NCBI GenBank assembly: GCA_014904845.1
Contig: MU119553.1
Coordinates: 2,135 to 47,439 of the forward strand
DNA from: Acephala macrosclerotiorum
Taxonomy: Eukaryota; Ascomycota; Leotiomycetes; Helotiales; Mollisiaceae
DNA length: 45,305 nt
Direction of reading: 5' to 3'
Shown here: positions 13,346 to 26,715 of the stretch, piece after piece
Layout: every line of letters begins with the position of its first letter
How positions within the stretch are numbered: the stretch's first letter is position 1
Notes under the pieces: model-generated
What the model was told of the DNA's origin: nothing
Database searches by the model: none
Seen by the model: the letters and a program-made list of their open reading frames with translations, nothing else
Translations under genes and position numbers: made by a program

Positions 13346-16300
13346 TTTCGAAATTCGATATATATTTTAATTTATATATTAAATTTTATTAACGATTTAT
13401 TTAAAATCGTTTAAAAAATTTATTATATTTACTATTTTTTAAAATTTCGTATTATTATTTTATTATTAAATTCGTTTATAAAATCGATTTTATATTTAAA
13501 AAAAAATAAAAAATTATTAATTAAAAATATAATATTTTAAAAAATAAAATATTAAATTATTAAATTTTTATTTTAATTCGTATTTAAATTTTTACGATTT
13601 TATTTTAATTAATTAAAAAAAAGTAATTCATTGTATTAATAAATATTTTTCGTTTATTATTTATAATTTTATAATAAAATGAAATTTTATTTTTTTTAAA
13701 ATTAAATTTTTTTAATAAAAAATATAATATTCGATATAATTTTTCAAATTAAAATTATATTATTAATAAGTTTTATAAATTTATTATTTTTAATATTAAT
13801 TTATTTATTTTTATTTTAATAATTAAATTTTAATAATTTTTTTTTTTTTTACGTATTATATTTTTATATTGTATAAAATTAATAATAAAACGTAAATATT
13901 TATTATTTTTCGAAATAAAAAAAATAAAAACTTATTTATTATATAAATTAATTCGCGAATATAAAATAAAAAATTTTAAATTTTAATTGAACATTTAATA
14001 ATATAACGTTTAAAATTAAATTTTTTATTGAATTAAATTTTTAATTATTTAAAAATTAATTATTTGTTTTTAAAAATAATAATAATAAAATAAATAATAA
14101 ATTTATTATTAATAATATAATTTTAATTTTAATTTTTACGTTTTTTAATAATATAAATTATTTTGATTTTTTAAATATAAATACAATTTTATTAATATTA
14201 TTATAAATTAAATTTTTTTAAATATTTATAATAAATTATTTAATATTGAAATCGAAAAAATAAAAAATATAATATAAAAAACAATTTAATAAATTTAAAA
14301 AAATATTTTTTTATTATATTATATATTAAAATAATTTTCGTAAAAATAAAACGTTAAATATTTTTTATATATTTATTATAAAAATAATAATTTATTTATT
14401 TTAAAATAATATATTTTTTAAATTGTAAATTTATTATTAATTTTTTAAAAAAAAAAAATTTTATATTATAAATTAAAAATATTATTAAAATATTATTTTT
14501 TTATTCGTTTTTAATAAAATATTTAATTTATTTTTAATAAATTTTAAATAATTTAATTGTAATTTTATTAATATTAAAAAAAGTATTAAAAACGTTTATT
14601 ATTTTTTTTTATTTTTTTTTTAAAAAAATTATAATATATTAATATAATTTTCTTTTAATTTTTTATCGTATTTTCGATTATAATATTAATTTATATTAAT
14701 TAATAATTTTATATAAATTTTTATTTATTTTAATTTTATTAATAATATATTTTTAATAATTTCGTTTTACGTTTTATATAATCGAAATAAATTTTTTAAT
14801 TTTACAAATAATTTCAATATTTAAAATATATAATTATAAATATTTTTTATATATATTTTTATATTTTTTCATTTATTATAAAATTATTTTTACAATTTTA
14901 CGATTTAATTTATTAATTATTTAAATCGTTAAATAAAATATATTTATAAAAATTTTAATTTATTCGTTGATTTAAATAAATATTTAAATTTATTAAAAAT
15001 TAAAAAATCGAATTATTTTAATTTTTATTAATTTAACAAATTTTAAAAAATTTATTTTTATAATTTAATAATAAAATTATTTTAATTCGATTTTATTTCG
15101 ATTAAAAATTATTATAATTTATATTTCGTAATTTAAATCGTTGTATAAATTTAATTTAATAATAATATTAATAAAAAAATATATTAAAAAATATAAAATT
15201 AAATATATATTTAATATTTCATATAAATTTTTTTAATATTTTAATATAATTTATTTTATTAACGTTTATTTATTTTGCGAGTTTTTTTTTCGTAATAAAA
15301 TATATTATATAATTTATTATTTTATTTATTTTCAATTGTTTATAAATATTAAAAATAAAAAAATCGTTAATATTTAATTAAAATATATTTCGATTTTTTA
15401 TTAAACGTTATAATTATATATAAAAAAAAAAATTAATATAAATTAAAATTTAAAGTTTTTTAAAATCGATTTTAATTTTATTAAAATTATTTTACGAGTT
15501 AATTAATATATAATAATTGTAATTTAAATAAATTTAAATTTTAATAAAAATTTATTTATAATTTTTAAATATAAATTATATTAATTTTAATATATTATAA
15601 ATATATAATAATATAATAAATTAATAAATTTCGTTTTTTAAATTTTTAATTATAATAATTATTATAATATTAATTAATAATTAAAAATTTATTTTTAAAA
15701 AATCGAATATATTATTATTAATAATACTTTTTATAAAGAATTTATAAAATTTAATTTTTATTTATTTATTACGTTTTATTTATTAACGAATTAATTAAAT
15801 TCGATTTTTTTATAAATTGTAATTTTGTTTTTAATACGAGTAATAAAAAAAAAATTTTTTTAAATTTTATATTTAAAATTGTAATTTTATTATTATTATT
15901 AATATATTTTTAATTTAAATATTTTATAAAAAATTTTATATTACGTTTTTATTTTAATATAATTTATTTTAATATAATTTATTTTGTACAATTTATAATA
16001 ATTTATATATTAGAATTTATTAAAATAATTAAAATTAATAAATTTAATATATTAATCGAATCGAATATTATAATAATTATATTAAATAAATTTAATATAT
16101 TTCGTTTTATTATAATAATTTTAATATTTTAAATTGTATTTTTTAATTAATTATTTTTTAATAATAAATTTAATTAATTTACTAATATTAAATAAATGAA
16201 AAAAGCAAATTAAAATTGAAAACGAAATAATTTATATTATTTTTTTAATAATAAAATCAATTTTATAATAAAATATATAATAATTAATTAATTATTTTTT

Positions 16301-19300
16301 TATTAAAAAATAAAATATTATAAAAACGTTAAAAATCGTATAATTAATTCATATTTTAAATTTTTTAATAATATTCGTATATATTATTCGTTTAATAATT
16401 TCGAAATTTTTTTATATAATAAAAAAATTATAAATATTAAAATTTAACGAATAAAATACTTATTTAATACGCGTAAAAACAAATATTAAAAAAAATTTTA
16501 ATATAAAATTATCGATTTATTTATAAAATTTTTATTTAAAAATAAAAAATTCGAATTATTTAAAAAAAAACAATTAATAAAATTATAATAAATAATTATT
16601 AATTTTCGTATTTATTAATGTTTTTAATTTTATTAATAGAATCGTAAAAAGCAATTAAAATACTTTTTATAAAAATATTTTTTAAAATAAAAAATTAATA
16701 AATTTTAATAAATTATAAATTAATTTTTAAGTTTTTAAAAGTTTTTATAATATTTACAAAATTAATAAATTTAAATTTCAAAAAAATAATAAAAAATATT
16801 ATATACGTTATAATATTTTTAATATAAATAAAAAAATCGATAATATATCGACGATTTTATTATTAAAATCGTATATAAAAATTTGATATTTTATATTAAT
16901 ATATAAAAATATAAACGTATTTATTATTTGTATAAATATATAATATATTTATTATTATATTTTTATTTTATATTTAAAAATATCGAATTAATTATTAATA
17001 ATTTTTAATATTACATTTGTAATATTCGTTTTTTTATTTTATAAATTAATAACGAATAATAAAAAATATAATTATTTTTTTAATATTTTTTTAAAAAACG
17101 TAATTTAAAATTAAACGATAAATTTATTTTTTATTATTTAATATAATCGAAATTAATATTAATTATAATATTCAATAAACGCGTAAATATAAAATTTGTT
17201 ATTTTCGAATTTATATAATAAATACAACGAATTAAAAAATAAAAAATAAAATAAAATTAATAATTAAAACAATATATAAATTTATAAAAACGAAAAATAA
17301 TATAAAAATATTTTTAATAAAAATTAAATTAATAATTTAAATATATTTATTATATTTATAAAAATTAAAAAATAATAATAAAATTATATAAATAAATTCG
17401 ATTGTTTTAATAAATAAATAAAAAGAAAATATAAATAAATATATTTTAAAAATTTAATAATTACAAAAATAATTAAATTAATTTAATAAAAATATTATAT
17501 TTTATAAGTATTTTAAAATAAATATTTATTAAAAATTTTATAATTTTTTATAAAAACGTTTTTACGAGATTTACGAAATCAAATATATATTAAATAATAT
17601 TATTAATATATAAAATTATTTTAAATTTAATATTAAATTATTAATTAAAAATAAAAATAAAAATATTATTATATTATTATTTTATTAAATATAATTAAAA
17701 AATAAAATTTAATTATTTTAATTTATAATTATTAAAAAAATAAAATTGTAATAATTATATATAAAATTTATTATAAAATTTAAATTAATAATAATTATAT
17801 ATAAAAATTATTATAAGATCGATTTATTATAATATTAAAATAAATATATTAATATAAATTATTTAATATATATAAATAAAATATATTAAAAAACGTAAAT
17901 TTTATTTATATTATTTAAAAATTTAAAAATATTTTTATTATAATATTAAAAATATATATATATATATTTATAAAATTTAATAAATTAAATTTTTTTTTAT
18001 TATATTATAATTAATATAAATTTTAATTTTAATTTAAAATATTTATTATTTATATATATTTTTTTAAAAATATAAAATATAAAAATAAAATTATTATTTA
18101 TTAATATTTGTTTTTAATAAAAAACAATTAAAAATTATAAATATAAAATAATTAAATTACGAAATTAAATATATTAAATAAAAATAAAATAATTAATTGT
18201 TTAAAAAAATATTAATAAAAAAAATATTAATTAAATTATATTTATATTTTTTAAAATAAATTAAAATTTATTTTTAATATTATTAATCCGTTTATTAAAT
18301 TAATAATAATTAATATTATAAATTAATTTTTTTAATATTAATAACGTTTAATAATTTTTAATAAAAAATTAAAATTAAATTAATAATATTAATTCGATAT
18401 TAATATACGTATTATTAAATAATTTATATAAAAATATTAAAAATCTCGATTATAATTAATTAAATATAACGAATTTTTATTTATTTATTTATTTATATAA
18501 TTACGTATTATTATTATTCGTATTTAGAAATTTTAAAATAAATTTTATAAAATAAATCAATTAAACGATTTAAATTAATAAAATAATAAATTTTCAAATA
18601 TTATTTATATATAAAAATATTAAAAAACCGATATTAAAATACGATTATTAAATTATTATAAATAAATTATTAATTGAATTTTTAAAATAAAAACATTATT
18701 AAAATATATTTAATTAATTTTATAAAAATATAAAAAAATATTAAATTTTTATAAATAAAACAATTTAATAACGTTATATTAATATTAGTTTAATTTTTTT
18801 AATATCGTTATAACGTTATTAATTTTTACGAATATTAATAATAATTAATTAATATTATAATAACGTCGTAATAATATTAATTTTATTATAATTTTTTTAA
18901 TTTTTTTTAAAAATTATACTTAAAATTATTATTATATTATTATATTTTTTATAAATATATTATAAAATTATATTTTATATAATATTTATTAAATAAATTA
19001 TATTAAATTTATTAAAATTAATTAAAAAATAATTATAAAAAATTTATAATTTAATATTAAAAATTTTAAAATTTTAAACGATTTTATTAATATATTTTAT
19101 AAAAATTAAAAATTAAATATTTAAAAAATATATATAAAAATATTATTATTATAAAAATAAATTATTTTAAAAATTAATATTATTTTAAATATTTTTTTTA
19201 AATATTATTTAAATATTATTTTTATTTATTAATTAATTTATTTATAATATTTTTTTTTAAATATTTTTATAATTTATTTTTTATTTATTTATTGAAATTA

Positions 19301-21180
19301 TTTATAATATTTAATATTAAATATAATAAATATAATAAATTTTATAATCGATTTAAATATTTTAATAAAAATAAATAATAAAAATAAATAATAAAAATAA
19401 ATATAAAAACGAATTTTCGTTTTTAATAAACGTTTAATTAATTATTTATAATAATTATATATATTATTAAATTATATTAAAATTAAAATTTTTATATACG
19501 TTTTTTATTTTAGTTATATTTATTTATTTTATTCGAATAAATATTTTTTAATATATTAATAATTATATTAATATATTATTTAATTAATTAATTCGAAATT
19601 ATAAAATATAAATATAATTAAAATAAAAAATAAAAAATATTATTAATTTAATATAATATTTAAAATTAAATAATAAATATAATTATTTAATTAAATTTTT
19701 TAAAAAAAATAATAAAATTTTTTTATAATTTAATAATATTTAATAATATTTAATTAAATTTTTTTAATACTTTTTATAATAAATTTATTATATTTTGTTT
19801 TTTTTAATAAATCTTTATTAATTTATAATTAAAAATATTATATTATTAATAAATAATTCAAATATATATAATTTTTTTTTAAAATTTTAATATACGTATT
19901 AATTTATTATATTTCTTTTTTTTTATTAAATTTTTATTAATTCGTAATTAAAAATATTATATTATTAATAAATAATTTAAACGTATATAAAACGTTTTTT
20001 AAATTTTATTTCGAAAATAAAAATAAAATAATATTAATTATATACGATTTTAAATCGTATATAAATATATTTATTATTAATTTATTTAATATATTATTTA
20101 ATTAAATTTTTTTTAATTTAAAATAAATAAAAAAAAAATATTTTATAATGTTTTATTTTTATAAATTTTTATATAATTTTAATAATATATATTTTTTTAT
20201 TGTTTTTTATTGTTTTTTAATTGTAATTTATTTTTAAAAATATTATTTTACGTTTTTATAAAAATTTAATAATTATATTAATATATTTTTAAAAAATTTT
20301 TAAAGTTTTTAAAAAAATTATTTTATTAATAATTATAATTTTTTATTATTTTTATTTTATAATTAAAAAATTTACAAAAAAATATATTAAATCAACGTAT
20401 TAAAAATAATATTATTATTATTAATAAAATATTTTATATAAAATTATAAAATTTTATAAAAACGATATAAAAATATTTTTATTTTTTATAATTAATTATA
20501 ATAAATTTTAATAATATTAAAATATTTAAAAAATTAAATTTAAAATTAAAAATATTAATATATTTTTAATTAAAATACGTAATAAATATATATTTTAATA
20601 TTAATAATTTTTATTTTTATAATAAAAATTTATTTTATTTTTTAATATAAATTTTTATAAAATTATAATAATTTTATATAATATTAATTAAATATTTTTT
20701 TTAAAAAAAAATTTCGTTTTAAAATAAAAAATATTTTTCGATTTTAATATTTTATATTAAATTTTTTTTTATATATATATTTTAAATTTTATTTTAAATT
20801 TTTTTTTTTATAAAATTAATAAATAAATTAATAAATAAAATTAAATTAATAATTTAATTATAAAAAATATAAATTATAAAATTTTATTTATAATATTAAT
20901 TATATTATATAATTATTAAAAATATTAATAATTTAATATATTTTAAATATAATTAAATTTTTATAATATAATATTTTAATCGATTTAAAAATTAATTTAT
21001 TATAATAAAAAAATTATATTTAATATTATTATTAATAAAATCGAAAAATCAATAATAAAATAAATAAAATTAATAATAAAATTATAAAATTAATAATCGA
21101 ATATTTTAATTTATAATTTATATAATTAATAAATAATTATTAATTATATTTTTATATTTTTAAAAATTTTAATTTAAATT
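13346..21180. other. 7.8 kb of AT-rich decayed DNA without genes
   Basis: No frame of gene length in any reading. If 10,577-21,942 is one retrotransposon, this would hold its destroyed internal region, but no domain can be read. A fragment of the 194-bp-unit repeat end is visible at about 17,540-17,600. Confidence 0.75.
17540..17600 (-). repeat. Fragment of the 194-bp-unit repeat end
   Basis: Contains TAAAAACGTTTTTACGAG and the following AAATCAAATATATATTAAAT, matching the ends at 4,630-4,690 and 13,230-13,290. No internal units are recognisable around it, so it looks like a solo fragment. Confidence 0.5.
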
Positions 21181-21942
21181 ATATCAAGAAAAATATTTTT
21201 TGCCAATCGTTTTACCGAAAGATACGTGCGCTAGTAGCGCTATTAGCGAGCCAATGACAACTTAGTCGATTGCTAGCGCTATCGATTATTTTAGTTTAGT
21301 ACTAACAATATCAATTCAATACCAATAGTATTAAAGTATTACTAATAGTATTAATTTAAAATTAAATACTTAAATATTTGAAACTTATAATTTATAGTAT
21401 TTATTTAGTTTATTATAAAAGTTTTAAGTAAATCTATCGAGTACACATTGAGATATTAAATTGCAAAATTGAGAATTATTGAGTTTTGATATTTTTCGTT
21501 AAAAAACTAGCGATCGCACTTCATTTGATCAATAGATTTTTATCGTTTTATAAATTATACAAATAAATAAAAATAAAAATTGAAAATATTAACGCTATTT
21601 AAAATTTGATCGTAGAATTAATCGATTCAAGTAAAATTTACGCGCGTAGAAAATACTAATAAGTACTGCGAGCGAGTATTACAATTAATTAATATTAAAT
21701 ATTGAGAATTTAAAATAAAATATTTAGAAATTGAATAATTCAATTGATTAAATATAACTGTATAAAAATCGCGTATAATCGTTTACAATTGTCGAAAATC
21801 GAGAATTTTAATATTTTTATAAATTTAAATTTATTTATCAATCGATTATTATTAAATATTAAAGTTTTAAACATATAATAATTATATAATACGTATTATT
21901 AATAAATTGCTAATACTATTAATAATTAATTAATATATAAAA
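21181..21942 (+). repeat. Terminal direct repeat, right copy (probable LTR), less decayed
   Basis: Partner of 10,577-11,287. The first 100 bp are only lightly mutated (GATACGTGCGCTAGTAGCGC is readable), so this copy is the better guide to the ancestral sequence. Similarity ends within TTAATATATAAAA in both copies. The expected LTR termini TG...CA cannot be confirmed, since TG and CA would have become TA. Confidence 0.65.
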
Positions 21943-22259
21943 AAAATTTTTAATGTAAATTAAATTATTTAATTTAAAAAAATAAAATAAAAATTTTATT
22001 TTAAATTTTATTTTTTTAATCGTAAAATTATTCGTATTTATAAATATTTATAAAAATTTATTTATTAATTTATAAACGAATTAATCAACGAACGAGTTTT
22101 TTTTTTTTTTTTTAATATATATTTTGTTTTGTAAACTTTGTAAAAACGTTTTTACGAAAAATTATAAAATTTTTAATTTTAATAATTTATTTTTATTTTA
22201 AATTTCAAATTAAAAATTTTTAATTTAAACGTTTTATAAGTATTTAAAATTAAACATCG

Positions 22260-23215
22260 ACAAATTTCAATTTAATAGTAACAGGCTTAACTTCCTTAGG
22301 CATAGCTGGATCGGCTGAAAGATTACTATCGAATCTGCCAGGCTAGTCCAGATTGAGGCAATAAATTTCACGTCTGGAGCGTCTGGAGGGCCTGGAACCG
22401 TCTGAAGCGTCTGGAGTCGTCTGAAGCGTCTGGAGCGTCTGGAAGCGTCTGGATTGGCTGAAATATGTAGGCCTAAGGCACCAACTTTTTAAGCGAAGAA
22501 CACTAAAACTCTCGGCTGCATGCGCATGCTCTCGGCATTGCAATCAACTACTAAGTGCTTTACTTTATTTACTTTATTCTATTTTACTCTACTCGATTAT
22601 ATGCGCAAAATACTATACGTAGATTATTTCACTAAATTCAAACTTTTGAAAATAATGCGATTTAAAGTGTTTTTAAATTAATAAGTGAAAATTTCGTAGA
22701 ATAAAACGTATATTGAAAATTTTTAAAATTAAAAATACTAAAATTTTGCACTTAAAATACGATCGCACTAACTCGATTAAATTTAAAATTATATTAGTAC
22801 ATCTTAGTAAAAAATACTAAAAATTGTATATTCAAACTTTGTAACGATATATTTTAATGCGTATATAATAAAATTAATTAAAATTTTTAAAATAAAATTT
22901 TATAATATAAAAAATTATATATATTAAATTTCAAAAAATTTAATTTTAAACTTATTGAGTATTTTATGTTTATAAACTCTAGAACATTTAAAGCGTTTAA
23001 ATGTTTAAAGTTCGTTTGAAAAACTTAAAACGTATTTAAAACGTTTAAAAAAATAAATTATTATTTAATTAATTTAATTAAACGATTTTAATTTAAATTT
23101 AAATTTATCGTAATTTGATAAATTCGACAAACGATACTTTAAATTTAAATTAATTTGACAAAGAATAATACGTCGATTCGATTATCGTTTAATTTTCGAT
23201 TAAATTAAAATTTGT
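22260..23215 (+). mobile_element. TIR element with internal minisatellite, copy A, partly undecayed
   Basis: About 956 bp inserted in a copy of the 194-bp-unit repeat. Its ends are inverted repeats: CAAATTTCAATTTAATAG on the left and, on the other strand from the right, CAAATTTTAATTTAATCG. The left 300 bp have normal GC and include the minisatellite at 22,374-22,451; the right 600 bp are AT-rich and decayed. No transposase frame is visible, so it is presumably non-autonomous. A 66-codon frame across the minisatellite on the minus strand is not credible. The target-site duplication cannot be defined. Its partner is 25,887-26,210. Confidence 0.65.
22374..22451 (+). repeat. Minisatellite of about 9-10 bp, GCGTCTGGA and variants
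   Basis: Consecutive imperfect units such as CGTCTGGAG, GGCCTGGAAC, CGTCTGAAG and CGTCTGGAGT. In copy B of the element the same array survives as CGTTTAAAG units: CpG is kept while CT and GG have become TT and AA. Confidence 0.85.
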
Positions 23216-24305
23216 TAATAAAATAATTATTAAAATAAAATTTTAAATTTTATCAAACGATAAAATTAATAAATTAATAAATATTTTTTTAATAAAATTT
23301 TAATTTATATTAAAAAAATACTTTTTAAAATTCTTATTTTTATATTTAATTATTACGATTAATTTAATTAATTTATATTATTTTATTTAATATATAATTT
23401 CAAAAAAAAAAAAATTTAAAATTTTTTTCGCAAATTATATAATTATAAAAATATTTAATATTAAATAAATATTTTAATATTTAAAATAAAAACGTATTTA
23501 TTACAAAGTTTTATATTAAAAATTTTTTTTTTAAAATTTTCGTTTTATATTCAATTATTACGATCAATTTAATTAATTTATATTATTTTATTTAATATAT
23601 AATTTTAAAAAGAAATTTTTTAAAACTTTTTTGAAAAATTGTATAATTATAAAAATATTTAATATTTAAATAAACGTTTAAATATTTAAAACAAAAAATA
23701 TTTTTAATAAAATTTTATATTAAAAAATTTTTCTTTGAAATTTTCGTTTTTTATATTAAATTATTATAATAAATTTTATTAATTATAAATATTTATTACG
23801 ATTATATTTATTAAAAAAAAACTTTTTAAATTTTTTTTTAAAATTTGTACAATTATAAAATTAATAAAAATAATATTTTAATTTTTAAAATAAAAACGTA
23901 TTTAAATAATTTTATAATTATTATTTTTATTAAATATAATTATATTTTATTAATTTGCATAATAACGAATTAATAAAATTATTTAAAATTTTAAAATTTA
24001 ATAATATTTAATTAAATTTCAATTTATTTATAAATTTTATATAATTTATATTAATAAATAGTTTATAATTATAATCGCATATTAATTAAAATTTTATTAT
24101 TTTTTATTAATTCGATTATATATTAATTCGAAATTATTACGTAATTATTTTTATTGTAAAATTTTTTAATAAATTAATTAAATTATTAAATTTAAATATT
24201 TCAATTAAAATTTAATATTTTTCGTTTATAATTAAAATAATTCGTATTATGTAAATAATACGTAATTTTAAAAAAGAATTAATATTAGTTTTTAAAGCGA
24301 ATAAT

Positions 24306-25039
24306 TAATTATAACGTTTATTAAATTATAATTTTTTATATTTATACGATTATTTTAAAATTATAATATTAATTATAAAATGTTTTTTATTTATTATTTT
24401 TAATTTTATTAAAAAATCGTATAAATAATAATAAAAATATTAAATAAATCGAATTATTTTACAATTTTATTAATAAGAAAAATTGTTATAATTATTATAT
24501 TTATTTTATTAATTATTTTATAAATTTTAAAAATTAAAACATTTTTAATAATTTTTTTATATTTTATAAAATTTTAATATATTAAATTATTTTTTATTTA
24601 AATTTTATTAATAATTATAATTATATATTTAATTTACAAATTTAAATTAATATTATTAATATATAAATTATTTTTAAATTAATTAAAATATAATAAATAT
24701 TATTAAATATTTATAATTTATTTTTTTTTAATTTAATTTTTTTAAATTTTATAAATTATAATTTTAATAATTTTAATATATTATTTATTTATATATTAAT
24801 AATTTTAAATATTTATAATATATAACGAATTAATAAATATTTATTTTTATAAGTTTATATAATAATTTTTTTATAATTATAATTATTTTTTTTAAAATAA
24901 ATATATATATATATTTTTTTAATAAATTAATAAAAATTATTTATTAAATTAAAATTTATAAATATATATATATTTATATAACGTTTTATAATTATAAAAT
25001 ATTTTTTTCGTTTTAAAATTTTTTTATTATTTATTAATT
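24306..25039. other. AT-rich decayed DNA without genes
   Basis: Spacer between two forward copies of the 194-bp-unit repeat. No gene or recognisable element. Confidence 0.75.
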
Positions 25040-26715
25040 CGTAAACGAATTAATTAATAAAAAAATTTTTTTTTTATTCGACGTATATTTTATTTTATAA
25101 ATTTCGTAAAAACGTTTTTATAAAAAATTATAAAGTTTTCGATTTTAATAATTTATTTTTATTTTAAATTTCAAATTAAAATTTTTTAATTTAAATGTTT
25201 TATAAATATTTAAAATTAAAATAATTATTAAAATAAAATTAATAAATTGATAAATATTTTAATATTTAAAATAAAAAATATATTTTTAATAAAATTTCAA
25301 TTTATAACAAAAAAACTCTTTTTAAAATTTTTGATTTTATATTTAATTATAATAATTAATTTAATCAATTTAAATTATTTTATTTAATATATAATTTTAA
25401 ATTTTTTTTTTTAAATTTTTTTTTCGAAAATTATATAATTATAAAAATATTTAATATTAAGTAAATATTTTAATATTTAAAACAAAAACGTATTTACTAT
25501 AAAATTTTATATTAAAATAATATTTTTTTAAATTTTTCGTTTTATATTCAATTATTACGATCGATTTAATCAATTTAAATTATTTTATTTAATATATAAT
25601 TTCAAAGAAAAACTTTTTAAATTTTTTTTTCGAAAATTGTATAATTATATAATTAAAATAAAAATGTTTTATTATTTTAACGTTTTAAATAAAAACTTAT
25701 TTTTGAAATTTTATATTAAAATTTTTTTTTTTAAAATTCTCGTTTTTTATATTAAATTACTACGATTAATATATTTAATTTAAATTATTTTATTTAATAT
25801 ATAATTTAAAAAAAATTCTTTTTAAAATTCTTTTCAAAAATTACGCAATTATAAAAATATTTAATATTTAAATAAATAAATTATTAATAAATTTTAATTT
25901 GATCGAAAATTTGATAATAATCAAACTAATATACTATTTTTTGTCAAATTTAATTCTAGTTTAAAACGCCATTTGTCGAGTTTATTAAATTGCGATTAAA
26001 CTAAAATCGTTTAATCAAACTAATTAAATAATAGTTCATTTTTTCAAGTTTTTCAAACGAGTTTCAAACGAGTTTTAAACGCTTTAAACGCTTTAAACGT
26101 GAAATTTATTGTTTTAATTTAAATTAATTTAATAAATTCAATAATAATTTTTTAATCGATTTAATTATATTTAAAGAAATTAAATTTGTTATTATTAAAT
26201 TGAAATTTTTTAATAATATTTTAATATTTAAAACAAAAACGTATTTAAAGAATTTTAATATTTTTTATCAAAAAAACGATTATCGATTTTAATACTTAAA
26301 ATAATAACGTATTTGAAAGTTTTACAATCGCGATTTTTATTAAATACAATTATATTTTATTAATTTGTATAATAACAAATTAATAAAATCGCTTGAAATT
26401 TAAAATTTAACGATATTTAATTAAATTTTAATTTATTTTCAAATATTAAATTATTTATATAATAGTTTAAATTAATATTTAAAATATAACGCAATTAAGA
26501 TTTTAATATTTTACATTAAAACGATTATATATTATTTTAAAGTTTTTAAGTTATTTTTGTTATAAAATTTTTTAATAAATTAATCAAATTATTATATTAA
26601 ATACTTCTATTAAAAATTAATATTTTTCGTTTATAGTTAAAATAATTCGTACTACGTAAATAATTCGTAATTTGAAAAAAAAATTAATTTTAATTTTTAA
26701 AGCGAACGATTAATT
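25040..26715 (+). repeat. Copy (forward) of the 194-bp-unit repeat, split by an insertion
   Basis: Same order as the copy at 22,076. Internal units begin near 25,305, 25,515 and 25,720, each with a form of ACGATCGATTTAATC followed by AATTTAAATTATTTTATTT. The third unit is interrupted by the TIR element at 25,887-26,210. The distal part with AACAAATTAATAAAATCG ends near 26,715. Confidence 0.75.
25887..26210 (-). mobile_element. TIR element, copy B, short and decayed
   Basis: About 324 bp, opposite in orientation to copy A. On the minus strand its first 110 bp align with copy A base for base, nearly every difference being G to A or C to T (CAGGCTTAACTTCC in A, CAAATTTAATTTCT in B). It has a shortened minisatellite (GTTTAAAGC units), lacks the middle of copy A, and rejoins it for the last 200 bp. 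Inverted ends are about 18 bp with few mismatches. Confidence 0.65.

Larger units (their letters stand above)
22076..24305 (+). repeat. Copy (forward) of the 194-bp-unit repeat, split by an insertion
   Basis: Starts with a motif related to AACGAACGAG, runs through GTAAAAACGTTTTTACGAAA (22,140-22,159), is interrupted by the TIR element at 22,260-23,215, and resumes with three units near 23,320, 23,540 and 23,740. The distal part at 23,930-24,305 follows the preserved copy at 28,310-28,682 (TTTGCATAATAACGAATTAA against TTTGCATAACAACGAATTAA). The uninterrupted order is confirmed by the copy at 25,040. Confidence 0.75.

Noticed and set aside
22343..22543. 66-codon minus-strand frame across the minisatellite
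   Set aside because: The frame is open because the GCGTCTGGA-type units lack stops in that frame; it lies inside a non-coding TIR element.
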